Source: Paramacrobiotus metropolitanus (taxonomy: Eukaryota > Tardigrada > Eutardigrada > Parachela > Macrobiotidae). Taken from it: DNA of 64,000 bases. This document shows, piece by piece, positions 13,428 through 26,319 of the stretch. The position numbers were made by a program, and so were the translations under genes. Within the stretch, counting starts at the first letter, position 1. Each line of letters begins with the position of its first letter. The notes under the pieces are model-generated. The model ran no database searches. It was given only the letters and a program-made list of their open reading frames with translations, and was not told the origin of the DNA. The stretch is taken from NCBI RefSeq assembly GCF_019649055.1, contig NW_026570259.1, positions 682,001 to 746,000 on the forward strand. The letters are read 5' to 3'.

Positions 13428-14471
13428 TTATGGTCACGTCGGCCCTCCTGATTCGTAATGTGAACAAATTAACGCCCATCATATTATAAATAGCGTGAAC
13501 GTATCAGAATAATTTGATTATTTTATTTTAAGTTGGCTGAAATAACATATTTGTGTGTAATTGTAAAATAACCTGCAGCTAAATTTTTTTGGATATTTTG
13601 ATCATTGCTGGAGCCATCGCTGCGGCAGCAAATAAACTTAACACATCGAGGGTAACGTCGCGCACATCGAGCAGTAAATGACCTATTCTCGCTCAACACA
13701 ATTGTTTACCGCTGCTAACCGAGACGGAAGTGCATGTCACATATACTTCTTATAACGTAAATGTATCAATACCCGTATATGCCCTGTATGCCAAGGAATC
13801 TTTGCAAGGCAAGCAAAAAATAATTGTTTAGTTTGTCAGTAGATCGGCCATTTGAAATCATCATACCGGTACCGTATATCGGTGGATAAGTGTGGACTGT
13901 GTGGTACAAGTTGTATTTGTACAATAGTTGTGCTCGATGTATGGGTTTTCAAGGATTTGAAGTTCAGGGAAACAAATCAGTAACAATTTGTTTACAAACG
14001 GTATCAAACTTTTTAATGCAAAGGCAGCATATGTAAATCAGGCTGAATTACTGTGTTAACTAATGTGATAGCTTATTTTCATATAAAGCGACATGGCGAT
14101 GGAATTGGCATGGAAAACGTTCGAAAGGCCTGTCAAGCTCTAACTCCAGTTTAAACTAAATCATATTACAGCAAGTGTACTGAATAATTATTTTACTTGT
14201 TGGTTTTCTGTTGCTAAAATTTAAATCGAAAATCTGAAACTGGCATATTCCTCCTGCTGCACAGTTTGTCCCTTTCGATCCCAGCATGTAAATTGATTGT
14301 GCAGACTGTAGACGCCACTGTGAGGCGCGATTCTTGAGAATTCCAGCTTTCATACCCTCCAAGTGCTGATATAAAATTAAATCTATAAAAACTTTATAAA
14401 ATTGAACTGGACAACGTATCTGCAGCTCGTACAGATATTTTAACAGTCTAGATACGTAATAATTTATGAAT

Positions 14472-14492
14472 AACCGTTTGAGTCAAACGGTT
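14472..14492. repeat. perfect 10-bp inverted repeat
   Basis: AACCGTTTGA at 14472-14481 and its exact complement TCAAACGGTT at 14483-14492, separated by one base. This could be a protein-binding palindrome; no function is shown by the sequence. Confidence 0.5.
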
Positions 14493-15205
14493 TGACTAAT
14501 AACTTGCAAGTCCTACTTCCGGTGGCTCTGTCTGCAGCTGGCCTCCTTGAAGTGGCAGTTTCGACCATCCGAGTTGGAGCTGCTCCGTTGGAGTTGGCCA
14601 CATGTATCGTGCGTTGACGTGATTGAGAAATATCTATACTTCTATACCTATAATTATGAAAGTTTTGGTTTTCTCTGTTTCTCTCTTTTACGATTATTTT
14701 ATCATTAATTTTGTCTTTCAGATTTCTCAAGTAAGTTAAAACTGAGAGCACAGCCACATAATCAGGTCTTACCTATTCTTTTAGTTGTTATTTGTTGTGA
14801 ATGCTAGCATTTTCCGTTCTTCCAGTTCTCACCAGTTCCAGTTTGCGAACATACTGTATACTCTAGATATTGTCACGAGTTTAGAGCTTTTCGACCCAGG
14901 ATTCAATAATCTGATCTTTTGTGCTTTTATGATTTATCGGAGGTTTGTCATTATGATGAATGTAACTTGAAATTCAGTCATAGTATAAAGTTCTGACCTT
15001 CTACTTTCTAGGGTTCTGTAACAGGCGGATTTAATCAGATCTTAGAGTTTAGACGTTCTGCGTCCTGCGATCTGTGATTCAGTTCGGTTTTTGGTGGAAT
15101 CGGTTCTGTCGGAGAAAATTATTTCTGTTAAACTTTGACCGTTTATCTTGCGTTTGAGAATAAGGCTGAATCCTCGTTACTCCCCATCTTGTGTTCCCGT
15201 GCAAA

Positions 15206-17038
15206 ATGCCAGCGAATATTGTGGACAAAAATCCAAAAAGTCGAAAACGAACACTGAAATACTATTTGTAAGTAAAAACTATAAATTGTTATTAACTTTA
15301 TTTGCAAAATAAGCCAAATTGCTTAACAATGTCTGAAATAAACTTTATTTTTTAATTTTCGGTTATCTGTTAGATTTGGCTTTAGTCGTCTTTACAGCTT
15401 TACTGTTCTTATCAGATTCTGTAATTTAGCAAGAAATACAACTTGTAATTGACGTGAACGCTGACTGTTTGCACTTGTAATCTGTATGGTCTGAACGGGT
15501 AAACTGTAAACAGTACTGACATCACCAAATGTTCGTTATTTACAGCATAATTAGTGTTTCTGCTGTCGTTTTGCTTGACACAGTGGCAAGATTTGGAGTA
15601 AAAATCAGCAGGACAATCGCTTGAATTCCCATGGTCAGTCAGGTCTCGGAAGCAGTCTGAACGCCGCGGCGGAAAACCTTGCAGGTATGGTTCGTTTCGT
15701 AGATTTTGCTGCTGTAAACAGTAAACAATAGAAAAGAGAAATTTAAAAATTTTATTTTACGAAATTTAAAAATTTTATTTTTGCAGATTTGTTTTTTCAG
15801 GTTTACGAAAATAGACGAGGTCGCACACTTAATAAATAAATCTGACGGCCTCGTGCTTATCATCTTATTTGTGAGTGAGTTTGTATTTATTTTCTAGACA
15901 TACATTTTTATTCTTTTTATGCATCAATGAATTATTGAACATTGTATGTTGAAAGGCTTTTTGTTGGAGCGTAATCGTGCGTATTTTCCACTTTACAAGT
16001 TTACCGAGGATTTTAAGATTGCAGCCTGAAGGAGTTGAAACACAATAATCGTACAAAAGCTTGCAATAAACAATAAATACTGGTATTGCTATATGTTGAT
16101 TGTTGTATAATCCGGTTAATTAGACCCATAAACAGCTAACAATAAATTTCTTCGTGTATGAGTTTCCCGCCATTGACAACGCGTGCCTCTCAATCCAAAC
16201 ATTTGGTGATAGACTGGTAGTTTATGCTGGAAAATCTTGATTTAGATTTGTTTTTGATGATTTGTTTTCTTGCAGACAATGCTCTTCGAGACCGGTACGA
16301 AGAGAAGCTGGCACGCGAGCGAGTGCGCCAGAGCCTGGAATGTCCTATCTGCACGGACATCTTCCTGGATCCCGTGAATCTTTCCTGTGGACACACGTTT
16401 TGTCTGCACTGTTTGGCCAATGACTACGTACGACGCGATAAAGCCAATTTGGTCTGCTGTATTTGTCGTGATTCCTCCAGCAGTAAGTGTTTCCCGTTTC
16501 AGTTTTTTTTCGTTCGACAATGTTTAAATTAGGTAATAAAATTTGGTAGCTAATTTAAATTAGGTGTTAGTTAATAACTGTTATTTAATGTTAAATAAAA
16601 AATAAACATGTCTTTTTTGAAATTTATTCTGTACTTCATTTAGTATCTTAGACCTGTAAATGCGCTTCGGTCTTTGGTGTGGAATTTTGTATTTTTTTCT
16701 TTTCCGATTCAAATTGATTTTGATGTTTTAGAATGTTTTAGCATATGATACTGAAGAAGCTTTATTACTGCCGCTCTCTCGCCGCTTAGCCAACGTGTTT
16801 TGCAGAGAATGTTATAATTTCACGAACTTTGAGGGACGTTGTGGAAGGCGCGTTTCCGGATGAGGAACGTCATCGGCGGGAAACTCTAACCTTGTCCGAT
16901 CGGCAGGCCCTTACGAAGCTGATGGCTGATCAGAACAAAACACAAGATACTTTGAAAATGGAGCGCTTCTTCCTGCAGGCTCGCTACGGATTGCTGGCTT
17001 GTGCTGTTTTTATTTTGTGGTTTTTTTATTGGGATTAG
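15206..17038 (+). CDS. RING-finger E3 ligase with C-terminal membrane anchor
   Basis: Exons 15206-15267, 15584-15684, 16276-16482 and 16806-17038 join in phase to 200 aa. A C3HC4 RING finger is complete: Cys77, Cys80, Cys92, His94, Cys97, Cys100, Cys115, Cys118 (ECPICTD, CGHTFCLHC, CCIC). It is preceded by a charged helix (RYEEKLARERVRQ) and followed by about 60 mostly charged residues. The last 17 residues (YGLLACAVFILWFFYWD) form a membrane segment, so the protein is probably tail-anchored with the RING in the cytosol and would recruit an E2 at the ER or mitochondrial surface (inference from architecture). There is no signal peptide, B-box or SAM domain. The layout recalls RNF5/RNF185 and TRIM13-type ligases, but I cannot assign an orthologue. 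Confidence 0.85.
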
Positions 17039-17881
17039 GCGATGCTATATTGGTGCTGGTCCACTTTGGAAATGGGTCTGAATTCCGGCTTTTTGCTCTG
17101 ATATGATTGTGATAGTTGTCAAGTACGATGGGACTGTGAAATATGTGTGTTTGGGAGTTAGAACACTGACAGTGTGGAAATGCCATGGAATTGTACGATT
17201 TTATAATGCTTTGTGTTAGTAATATGCAATCACCGCTGTTGTTGATTAGTGCTCTAGATAATATTACAATCGGATCTGCATTGATTTTAAATTAATGCCG
17301 TTTTTGTCAATGTTTCTTCTGGAGTATATGAAAAACAAATGGAATAACATTGAATTACTGGTTATAACGCGTACTGTATATTAAAAATGCCGGTGATATT
17401 AAAAATAAATAGATACTTTGTACATGATACGCCGCTACTTTTATGGTTAGGCAAGCGAGTAAATTTTTTCGACTCAGTGAACGCAGTCCGAAAACTGATG
17501 GGTGAGAAAACGGAATTTGAAGTTTGTAAAATTTTGCAAATATACTGTAGTTAAAGTGCCCAAAATCAAAATTCTTTGAGCGAAAATTACAGAAGGATGA
17601 GGACAGCTAGTTCCGAGATGGTGTAATCTTACCGAAACTTCCAAGGGCTAATTACAAGGGCTTTGGCCGCTTGGCCCATAAAATACAGTGGGTTAGGGTT
17701 GTTCTTAAACTTAACTTAAACTTGCTCTTGTAGAATTTTTTTGCGCGCCAACATGAGGTTTAACATAGCTGCAGCTGGACGATTTTACCACTTGCAGACT
17801 TTTTTGGTTTTTGCAGTTGCAATTGCAGTTTGGTTACGAATAATTAAGAATAATTATGGACAGCAATCTGTACAGTAACCT
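17039..17881. other. convergent intergenic region
   Basis: Lies between the 3' ends of the RING gene (+) and the LysM gene (-). No coding exon seen. Confidence 0.4.
17404..17409 (+). terminator. poly(A) signal AATAAA downstream of RING gene
   Basis: AATAAA on the coding strand 366 bp after the stop codon, assigned by position. Confidence 0.3.
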
Positions 17882-20800
17882 CTAAAGCTTTCTCATCTGA
17901 AACCGTCGTACGAAGCAGTTGTACACCTGTGTGATTGTACGGGCATCGTATCGGTCGCTGCATCCTGCCAATTCGTACCATACACAGGATGCCACCTTCT
18001 CGAAGATATCACATTCGACCCTAGCGACATCCGGCATGGCCGAAGCCTGGCTTCGAACGTCTGAAGAAAACGTAAGTAGCAGAAATCTTACTAGCAAAGG
18101 TCACACAATAACAGATGCACAACTAATTGTAACATGTAACGTACCGGCCAGGAGGTCGTTTACTTCGCCCTCGAGTGTACTAGCCACAGCGATACGCAGC
18201 TGCATTTGCCCTGGTGACCTGGCTACAGGACTGTAGCAAGTATGGTCCCATGAATCAGCGCTCCATGATTTTAGTATTGTGCAAGTGTATTTGTACTGGT
18301 CACCACGAACTGCAAAATTACAGGATTGGTTGAACAAGATTATACGTACGGTAGCAGCACTGATGACTCACATAGACCAATACTGTCGCATTCCTGCATC
18401 GTTGACGCTGAAATGCAATGATTAGTTTTATAATATGTATACGACATAACTGTACGTAACGGTCCGCAAATAAAGAATTGCGCTTATCGTCGTGGGTATG
18501 CTGTACCTTTCGCACTAAAGGAAACCGCCTGTAATCCGCAACTGGTGATCCTCCCGAACGGCTCCAGTACATCTTTTCGGCAATAGCTTACATTGTAGAC
18601 TTTGCAGAATTCATTGCCATAGAGAATCAGACACTCAGCATGCCCAATTGGGAAGTTTTTTAACATGTTTCCTGGAAGGCAGTATAGGAACAACAATTTG
18701 TTAAAACAGAACTGCAGTCTCGCGCGTTTAAGTTGTTGGCTTTAATAATTCCAAAAGCTGATTTGTTCTTTACAAAAACTGAACTATTATTAATTATATT
18801 CAAGTCTTGCAACAAACCGTTACCCTAACCGCCGTAACCGCAAAGTATTTATTTCGAAACTAGATAACTGACGTGAACAACTGCCTTCATGTACGAGTAT
18901 AACACCACTGTTGCTTTTGAACGGCCTTATCACCTGCGGTGCGTTTGGGTGGAGTCGTTGAATCTACTGTGGCTTTGCTGGCGGTTGCGGAGCCACTAGT
19001 GCCCATAACAGAATACTTAAAACATCCGCCAATTTCTTTTTGATCGCCATCCTTTCCAAACACGCAGCTTTTAACTGTAAAACACAAGCGCTAACATATA
19101 CGTAGTTTATTGAGATCCAGAGCCTCTGCATTGGAGGTGTCTGATTACTGAGGCAAAACTTCAAGCATCGTAAGCCATTGCAAAACAGGAGCAACTGATC
19201 TAGGTACCCACTTGTCAGACTTTAAATGATTTTAAGACAGATACAGGTTTATTAGTTTTACGAGTGGAATCCTGATGCCATTAGTTCAATTAACAAAGAA
19301 TGGGGGATTATCGTTCTGTGGACAGGGTGGAAGCCGAGAAGAAGATGTACCTCTGTTCGCGCATCTGACTGCCTCCTGATTGGCAGCATTCTGCTCCGCA
19401 ATCGTCTTAATCACTGGAGTACGATGGCGTAATGATCTGGTCGAGGAAGCCGTAGCAGGCACCAGAATTTCAGTTGTGGAAACCGGAACCGCGGGTGTAC
19501 TGGCAGAATCCACGTCGTCAGGTTGTCCCGGGTCCGCCTGGAGTGGATTAGATTCAGCGCCGGTCTCTCTGGGTTCTGTCATCATAGAAGACGGCGGCGA
19601 CGCGGCAGCACTGTTCTGGGCAAAAGATTCAATTACTCCAATCGGAGCGACAGCTGCAAAAAGGAAACAACTTCATAATAATTCTGGTGATGCAGTTTTT
19701 CGTGATGTGAAGTGCCTCTCTGAACTGAGCAACCGAGCGGGACATCATTTAACCGGCACGACACGGCACCGCACATTAATTAATGTTACAGCGAAGTAGA
19801 GAGGATAGACTTGACTATGGCCGTATATTCAGCAGTAGCTGATGACCAAAGTGCTGATGTAGTTGAAGTCACGTACTATCAATTTGGTACTTGACCAATG
19901 GCCGCACTGAAGAAGCCGTAGAAGTGGCCCCTGGCATCAACGGTTACAGTTCATGCGTTAGAGGTACAGTACTTCTTTCAACAATAACGCACCGTTACGC
20001 TGTTACAGCGGTTGCTCAGTTTTAAAAGGGTTTAGTGTACTGATTACTAGGTACATTGCAAAGGATCGCTGGATCCCGTTTTCTTTCCCCGCCAGGGCAA
20101 TCCACCAGAGCACTGGTCAAAGGCCGCTGGCTTGCTTGGATCACAGATCGCTACTCCTGAACACTCAAAAATTTTCCCCGTTTTTGAGAAAGTACAAATC
20201 GCCGAAATACGATGACGGGGGCGGAAGGTAGAATTGGGAAGCAATCCAGGAGCAATAATTCCTAAGCCATAAAAATTTAGGCCTTGGCAAGTACTGTGTA
20301 TGGCACTGTATTAAGCACCATAAAATTTTATTACTAGTACGCAATCAGCTAACGGTTGTTTTCTACATACCGTCGTTGGCTGTCCATTGAAAGTTAGAAA
20401 CTCCCGATTTATTGCATACACGGTGCATAATTTTCATCTTATTTTCAAGGTCCAGTACTTCTGGGTCATAAGAGCACTGGTCGTCGCATATGGCATGGAA
20501 GTCGTTGTAGAACGTGCACTGCGATACCATGCAGACTTCATATAACTATGTAGCCATTACCAGTCCTCAATATTTTATTGAGGATGTGCAAACTAAACCT
20601 GAATTGTATCCGGATCACTGTCTGATTGAATTGTCTGCTGTGTCGTTCGCTGACGCTCCACAGTATTAGCCGCCACATCCAACGGACCATCCCTTCTGGG
20701 GGCATCCCTTCGCGAACGGCCGATTCCGCCTGCTGGAGGAGATTTGATGACGCCTTTGATTATCGCCGCTGAAAAAGAATTCTGTTTAAAACCATTTCCT

Positions 20801-21988
20801 AAGAAAAATCAATCTATGGTCATCGGGGTACCATCACGTAATGGATCTCCTTCGGTTGCTTTTCCAGACCATCTTTTTCCACCTTGACACACGGGTTTCG
20901 TGTTTGACGCAGTCACCTCTGAGCACATGATGCTTTCAACACAGGAGAAGGTACGATTCCGCCAAAACGTGCAGGCAGCAATAATGCGCTCTTTGCCACC
21001 CGCTTTAATAAGTCTTGGTCGCAACCAGTTTGCCAAAATTCCTGTAAATGTTTCCGACGATCAGAGCCAAAAGTTCTGATTTCGTACATAGTGATTTAGG
21101 TAATACGAGTATTATAAGATTAAAATTATCTACCGTCATTAACGTCCCAGGAGTGGATAACAGGAGCTTGATTCTCCACACACTGCCGCATCGTAATGGT
21201 GCTGTCCGAAGTCGTGTCAACGGCATATTCGAATTCATCTGCGGTACACACTTTCCAGCAATTGGCTAAGCCGTTGTCGAAAAACTGGCACTGTACAATG
21301 TTGGGATCGATTGTTCCTGATAAGGATGAACCAACAGGTTGCTGATTGGCACTAAGAGAGCTAGAATCAGTGGATGATGATACGGTTGGCATTGTTGATG
21401 CCGCATTTTGCAGAGGATTTTTCTTTAGGTCGGTGTTTTTCCTTGTATCTTTCGGTGGTCTAGTATCTTTATGAAGTGGAGTTGTGACCACGTTGGTCTT
21501 CGCGCCACCATCATCATCCGTTACTTCGACGTAATCTGCAATGTATAACACTTTACTGGTTTCGTATAATTATGCGTTCAAGGGACTGTTTTTACGTAAT
21601 ATCAAGTACCCTCGGATTCTGTGGGCGGTACGGTTGGTGGAGGCGGTTCAGTCGGCTTCGCTGCAGCGGGTTGCCGCCGTTTTTGGTTCATCACTCCTGC
21701 CGGATTTTCTGAGCTGTCACTGTCTATCACGCCAGCAACACATTTCATTGGCCGTCTGCGTCTCTGACCAGCTGGTAGACACAATACCCAGTCCACTTCG
21801 ATGAAGTTGACATTTCTGATCTGTGGATTACGGCTGGCAATCGCTCTCACGCCGACGCCATACGCTTTGGCAATCTGCGACAAACAGTCGTCCTTCTGGA
21901 CAACGTATTCTTCTGTCCAATCACTGTTGCAAGTGGTCTGTGCACTGGCGCAGACAGCTGCGCTGATGATCAGCAATGCTATAAACAT
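17882..21988 (-). CDS. secreted LysM protein with repeated cysteine-rich modules
   Basis: Exons 21610-21988, 21134-21535, 20832-21041, 20599-20768, 20371-20545, 20055-20261, 19351-19653, 18934-19074, 18507-18671, 18145-18309, 17882-18060; all junction phases agree, giving 831 aa. ATG 21988 opens a signal peptide (MFIALLIISAAVCASAQ). A single LysM domain follows at about residues 28-73 (EEYVVQKDDCLSQIAKAYGV, ending WVLCLPAG); LysM binds N-acetylglucosamine polymers such as chitin or peptidoglycan. Pro/Ser/Thr-rich linkers separate at least six copies of a module of about 35-50 aa with pattern C-x-[FIL]-x(5-8)-C-x(3-6)-C-x(8-18)-C, in the first four followed by a Trp. Examples: QCQFFDNGLANC, ACTFWRNRTFSC, QCTFYNDFHAIC, ICTFSKTGKIFEC, ECLILYGNEFC, ECDIFEKVASC. 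I do not recognise this module. Exon 7 could instead read on to a stop at 19286, giving a 636-aa form and leaving 17882-19074 as a second gene; no signal-peptide exon was found for one, so a single gene is preferred. Confidence 0.75.
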
Positions 21989-23296
21989 TTTCAACAACCC
22001 ACTGTGGCGATGGAGTGGCGTATACCAAGAACCTTGCTAACAGTCCTGTTGGTGATTTTTCGCAGTGCTGAGGACCTTCGGGCCAGTAAGACTTTGTTAA
22101 AACCGGTTCCAGCAGCGAGTGCATGCTGATTGGCTTTAGGGTTTTACAAGCGGATTTCTCGTTTCCGTCAGTACATTCGAATGATATGCTCGTGCTTGAA
22201 GCAATAAGCAGACGAGACTAAAAGAATACCTAGAAGCAAGTAAATTAACCACTTACACAGGAACAGGATTATTATCACAAAAAGTAAACGATACTAATCT
22301 TTACAGCGTTTACAGCATTGTAGCAGAAGTACATATCTGTTAAACATCGTGACAGGAACCAGAAATAAAAATCTATTAATTTTATACCTTCCCACTCATG
22401 GTCACTTTTGGTTACTCGCATCGGTGATAGCAGTACTGTATTGGCTTATTGTTGGCAGCAACATGTATTTGTAAACTAAGCTGCATCATATCGCATAAAC
22501 ACACCATAATCTAATGGATTATTGTTAAGTAATTACTTAGCTAATAACTTTGTAGGGGCTGTTTCTCCCTTAGGTTACTGGAGCAAATTTATCCATAGTT
22601 GGTATTGTCAAGCCGTTCATGTTCGTTTTACCTTCTACTTGCCAAAACTCTATCGATAATGGGTTTGACAATTTGTTAGGCTTGGAAAGAGCAGCCAACA
22701 CTCTCGTACACGTGCACTGCACATCCCGCTAATTCAAATCCGGCCAATGGGAGTTCCGGTCTTACTTCCTGGAAATGATTTTAGGGATGAAATTTTTACG
22801 ACGATGGAAACTGTAATGGTTTAGATACTGCTACAGCAGGTTTAAATTATCCAGGGATTTGCGATGCTTTAACTGCCAAATTTCCTGGAACCCATTATCG
22901 AAGCACCTGACGCGTGTTTCCAGATAATCACCATTCCAGATAATCACGACATATCATTAGTGAATCGCATTCTGAAGTTTACTTACTGTATTAGCCATAC
23001 GTTTCATAACCAGCTTCACACTTTCAACATACAAGTGCAGCATAGAAGTACCGGTAAATAATTTCCTTTACAAATTGAACTGTAGCGCGAATAAATTGTT
23101 ATACAAAAGCGAACCAGAAGCATACATCGGTATTTTAAACTCGTAAAATTAATCAGATTGAATGTCATAAGCGATGCACTGACAGTAACGCACAAACATA
23201 AGGGTCATGCGTACTATTCACCGAATTCAGCCTTCGTATAAAAACAAGATCACTGAGATAAAAAACAATACTCTAAAGAATCAATAATGCATGTAA
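21989..23296. other. intergenic, no gene seen
   Basis: Upstream of the LysM gene and downstream of the first KChIP-like gene, both on the minus strand. Presumably holds the LysM promoter; nothing else identified. Confidence 0.4.
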
Positions 23297-26200
23297 TCAG
23301 GATCGCGGCTTGGATGCCGCGAAGCAGTGACGCCTGAGATGTAATCCACCATTCAGCGTGCCGATTGTTTTGCGTATATCTTCGTCCTACGGATAACATT
23401 GGGCACATCATACCTTTGCCATAAAGAAGCATGTAAGGTTTTAAGGAAATCGCTTACGTTGTGACAGGCTTCGATAAACTCCTCGTATGAGACCAATCCA
23501 TCTTTATTAGCATCCATTTTCTAAGAAAGACGGAAGGTATGACGCTTAAGAAGCATGCCTATTAATGGCTATCAACGATTATTTGTCGGTCCAGGTTTTT
23601 ATAAACAACGATCTTCACTTACGCAGAACACATTAGTGGCGTGATTGATTACAGCATCCGTGTCGACCTTAACCGGCTGACCGGGCATCGCTTCGCTGCG
23701 CATCTCATACACAGCTGAAACTATTTCCACCATCTCGTTCTGCAAAGCAAAAGGTCACTAAAAGATTGTCCAATCCGATAGAACCTGTTAATGCTTACTT
23801 TAGTTATGTATCCGTTTTTATCAATATCGTATAAGGTGAATATCCACTGTAGCTTTTCTTCGGTTGTGCCGCGCGACAATACTGACATGCCCGACAAAAA
23901 GGCCCGAAACGACACGTGCCCGTCTTTGTCCTGCTCCAGCGTATTGAAAACATATCCGGCATATCTTCCAGAGCCTGTCAAAATAATGTTACCCCATTAC
24001 TCTGCTAGACAAACGACCTAATTTGCGAATGACACTCCTCATTACAGTGGTGACCGCTAAAAGACGCCAGAAAATGGACAATCTTTGTTCTTTAATTGAA
24101 TTTTTCATGCGTCATTGTCGGCAGCAGTGTTGTGTATGCACTGCTGCTCAGCGGAAACATAATGGTGACATGCAGAAGCAATCAGTCGAGAATGAACAGA
24201 TAAATAATTCCTGGAAAAGGCTATTATTCCAGCATTATTGATCGATTAACTGACGGAAGCGGTGTTGGCTGGATTTATGGTAGTGGATTATCGGCCCAAC
24301 AAGCGTCACCGAAACGACAAGGGCAGTTCCGTTGCAGTCGTGTAATCCTGAGAGAAGGGACGGGAAATTCAATAACATACTTGCCAGTAATGCGGTTTAC
24401 TTTGTTACTGGAGCAAACAGCTCTTCTTTCTTGTGAAAACACTTGCCAGCAATATGATAGGGAGGAGTATGTGTTTGCAGGTGAAAGTTTTAAGGCCGCT
24501 TATTTCTAAATTGCACTGCAACAGTAAAACGATGAGGAAAAACAGGAGCACCGCTCAACCATGTAGCTACTGCTAAATAATTGAGTCTCAATGGGTATTT
24601 GAAGTTTTATACCAAGGTGGGCTGTAAATGCCGCTGGCAGTAATAAATCGGCTCAGTTGAAACCGATTTTCGCACTCTTTCCTTCAAATGTACCAATGCA
24701 CGGACAATAAAGGCATGCAATTTTAGGTAAATTAATTATTAAATTCAAGTTTTTCCAAGTTTATGTTTTACATCTATTAATGTATTTTGAATTATGTATA
24801 TGCGAGTTTATTTTACAACCTTAATTTCGAATGGATCATAATTAATTCGCAACTTATTTGCATAAACGACATGTACGCACTCAACCGTAACATTGTAATA
24901 ATTATTGTGAAAACTCCTCAAGTTATTCAAAGAAAAAAGTCGCCGCTAGGATGCACGCATGGCTGTGCATATATCCACTACAAAGCTGTTTACCAGATAA
25001 TTTGGATAATTTCCTAAATGGAATGCGCAAAGCAGCTGAATATAAAGAACTAATCAACTTGTATGGCATGATGATCCACACTAATTCACTTTGCATGCAT
25101 ATATGCATTGATCGCAGAGGTGCTTCTCGCATGACACAACTGGGAATTAAGCTCGCTGGAGCAAGCCTGCCATTGAAACTGTCAACAATCCGCATACGCT
25201 TTGTGCAGTACTTGTCTACTCTGACGTTTGTTTTCATCTGATCAAGGTTATGGGAAGTTAGCCCAAATGGCATCGCTGCGACTATGCCATACAACTGCAC
25301 GTAAACAACCGTTTAGCCTCATTTGCCATCACGCACCCCCAGCGTTTTTCCCGACCCAAATGCTCTTACGCGCCAGCGCCGCACCGGCTAACACCTCCAG
25401 CGCGCCGCCCTATTAAGCCCGGGCATTACCTCCTAGGGGGAAGCATTTCCGATAGAGCGACTGGAACTGTTCCTTGGTGATGTAGCCAGCTGGGCATTCG
25501 TGCTTGAACTCGCGATAGAGCTCGTTAACTTCGCGCTTGGTGAATTTACTCCCCAGCTGCAGGTTATCCAGTGTGGCCTGGGTGCTGGAGCGTACCAGTG
25601 GCCGGCGGGTGCCCGTGGTGTCCTTTGGGGCCGGTGACCGTTCCAGTAGTTCATGGTGGTCTTGGAGTGCGCCGAGGTGGGATTCCTGATCGATGGGATC
25701 GGTGTCGGTGTTGGGACTGACGAAGAGATAGGCGGAACCTGTAATCAGATCATCCTTACAGCCACATGCACCGTGATGCTCAGGATGAGCATGCATGCAG
25801 CCGGAACTATGGGGGCTGATAAAGCCGGTAATAAATCTCGGCTTACCAAATCGATTTTATTGTGCAACTGCCAGTGAAATGGGAAATAAAGTACATAAAA
25901 GTCTTTATGCCTCTGGCTACTTTATGTGGATCTGCGTAACGTTCGGAGCGACTATTAATGTGCATTTAAAGTTATTTAAGCCGTGGTTTGTTTCACAACA
26001 TAGAAATTATCATTTGTATATGTAATACAGCAGTAGTAGAAGACATGCGCATGTACTTAATTTAATATACAGCGCTGCTTCAGTCTGCAATCGGAATGCC
26101 GATCGTTATACGAAAGCGCTTTACACGATTAATTTAGAAAGCGGATTCGCGTCTAGCGGTAGAAACTAGTTTTGGACTATTGACTGTTTTTCACGTTAAA

Positions 26201-26319
26201 CATGTTAAACGGAAGCCTATAATACGGCGAATACAGAGGTGAATTTATCGTGAAATACTAATGAACTTACTGCGTTTTGGTTTGAGCGCTCTGTTGAAAA
26301 TGTCCCGCAATCCAGCCAT
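23297..26319 (-). CDS. KChIP-like EF-hand calcium sensor, copy 1
   Basis: Exons 26271-26319, 25430-25738, 23799-23974, 23623-23739, 23458-23520 and 23297-23386 join to 267 aa. KChIPs are cytosolic neuronal-calcium-sensor relatives that bind the N-terminus of Kv4 potassium channels and tune their gating (known of the family). Core: KFTKREVNELYREFKHECPA (degenerate EF1 with the family Cys-Pro), EF2 EQDKDGHVSFRA (starts with Glu and ends with Ala, probably not binding), EF3 DIDKNGYITKNE and EF4 DANKDGLVSYEE (both canonical). The N-terminus is MAGLRDIFNRALKPKR followed by about 60 polar residues, without a Gly-2 myristoylation site. This copy differs from the other three: it has an additional intron after YITK, a longer exon 2, and a 29-residue C-terminal exon that replaces the usual short FDNVI-like end. 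Confidence 0.88.

Larger units (their letters stand above)
12827..15205. other. intergenic between divergent protease and RING genes
   Basis: AT-rich sequence without a supported multi-exon gene. It holds a possible 64-codon frame at 13233-13427 (listed separately), a 97-codon minus-strand frame ending at 14464 without a clear start, and a short perfect inverted repeat at 14472-14492. Confidence 0.4.

Noticed and set aside
18145-18309. RGD tripeptide in the LysM protein (VRGDQYKYTC), a possible integrin site
   Set aside because: A three-residue motif in a single exon is expected by chance and spans the exon start; no support beyond the letters.
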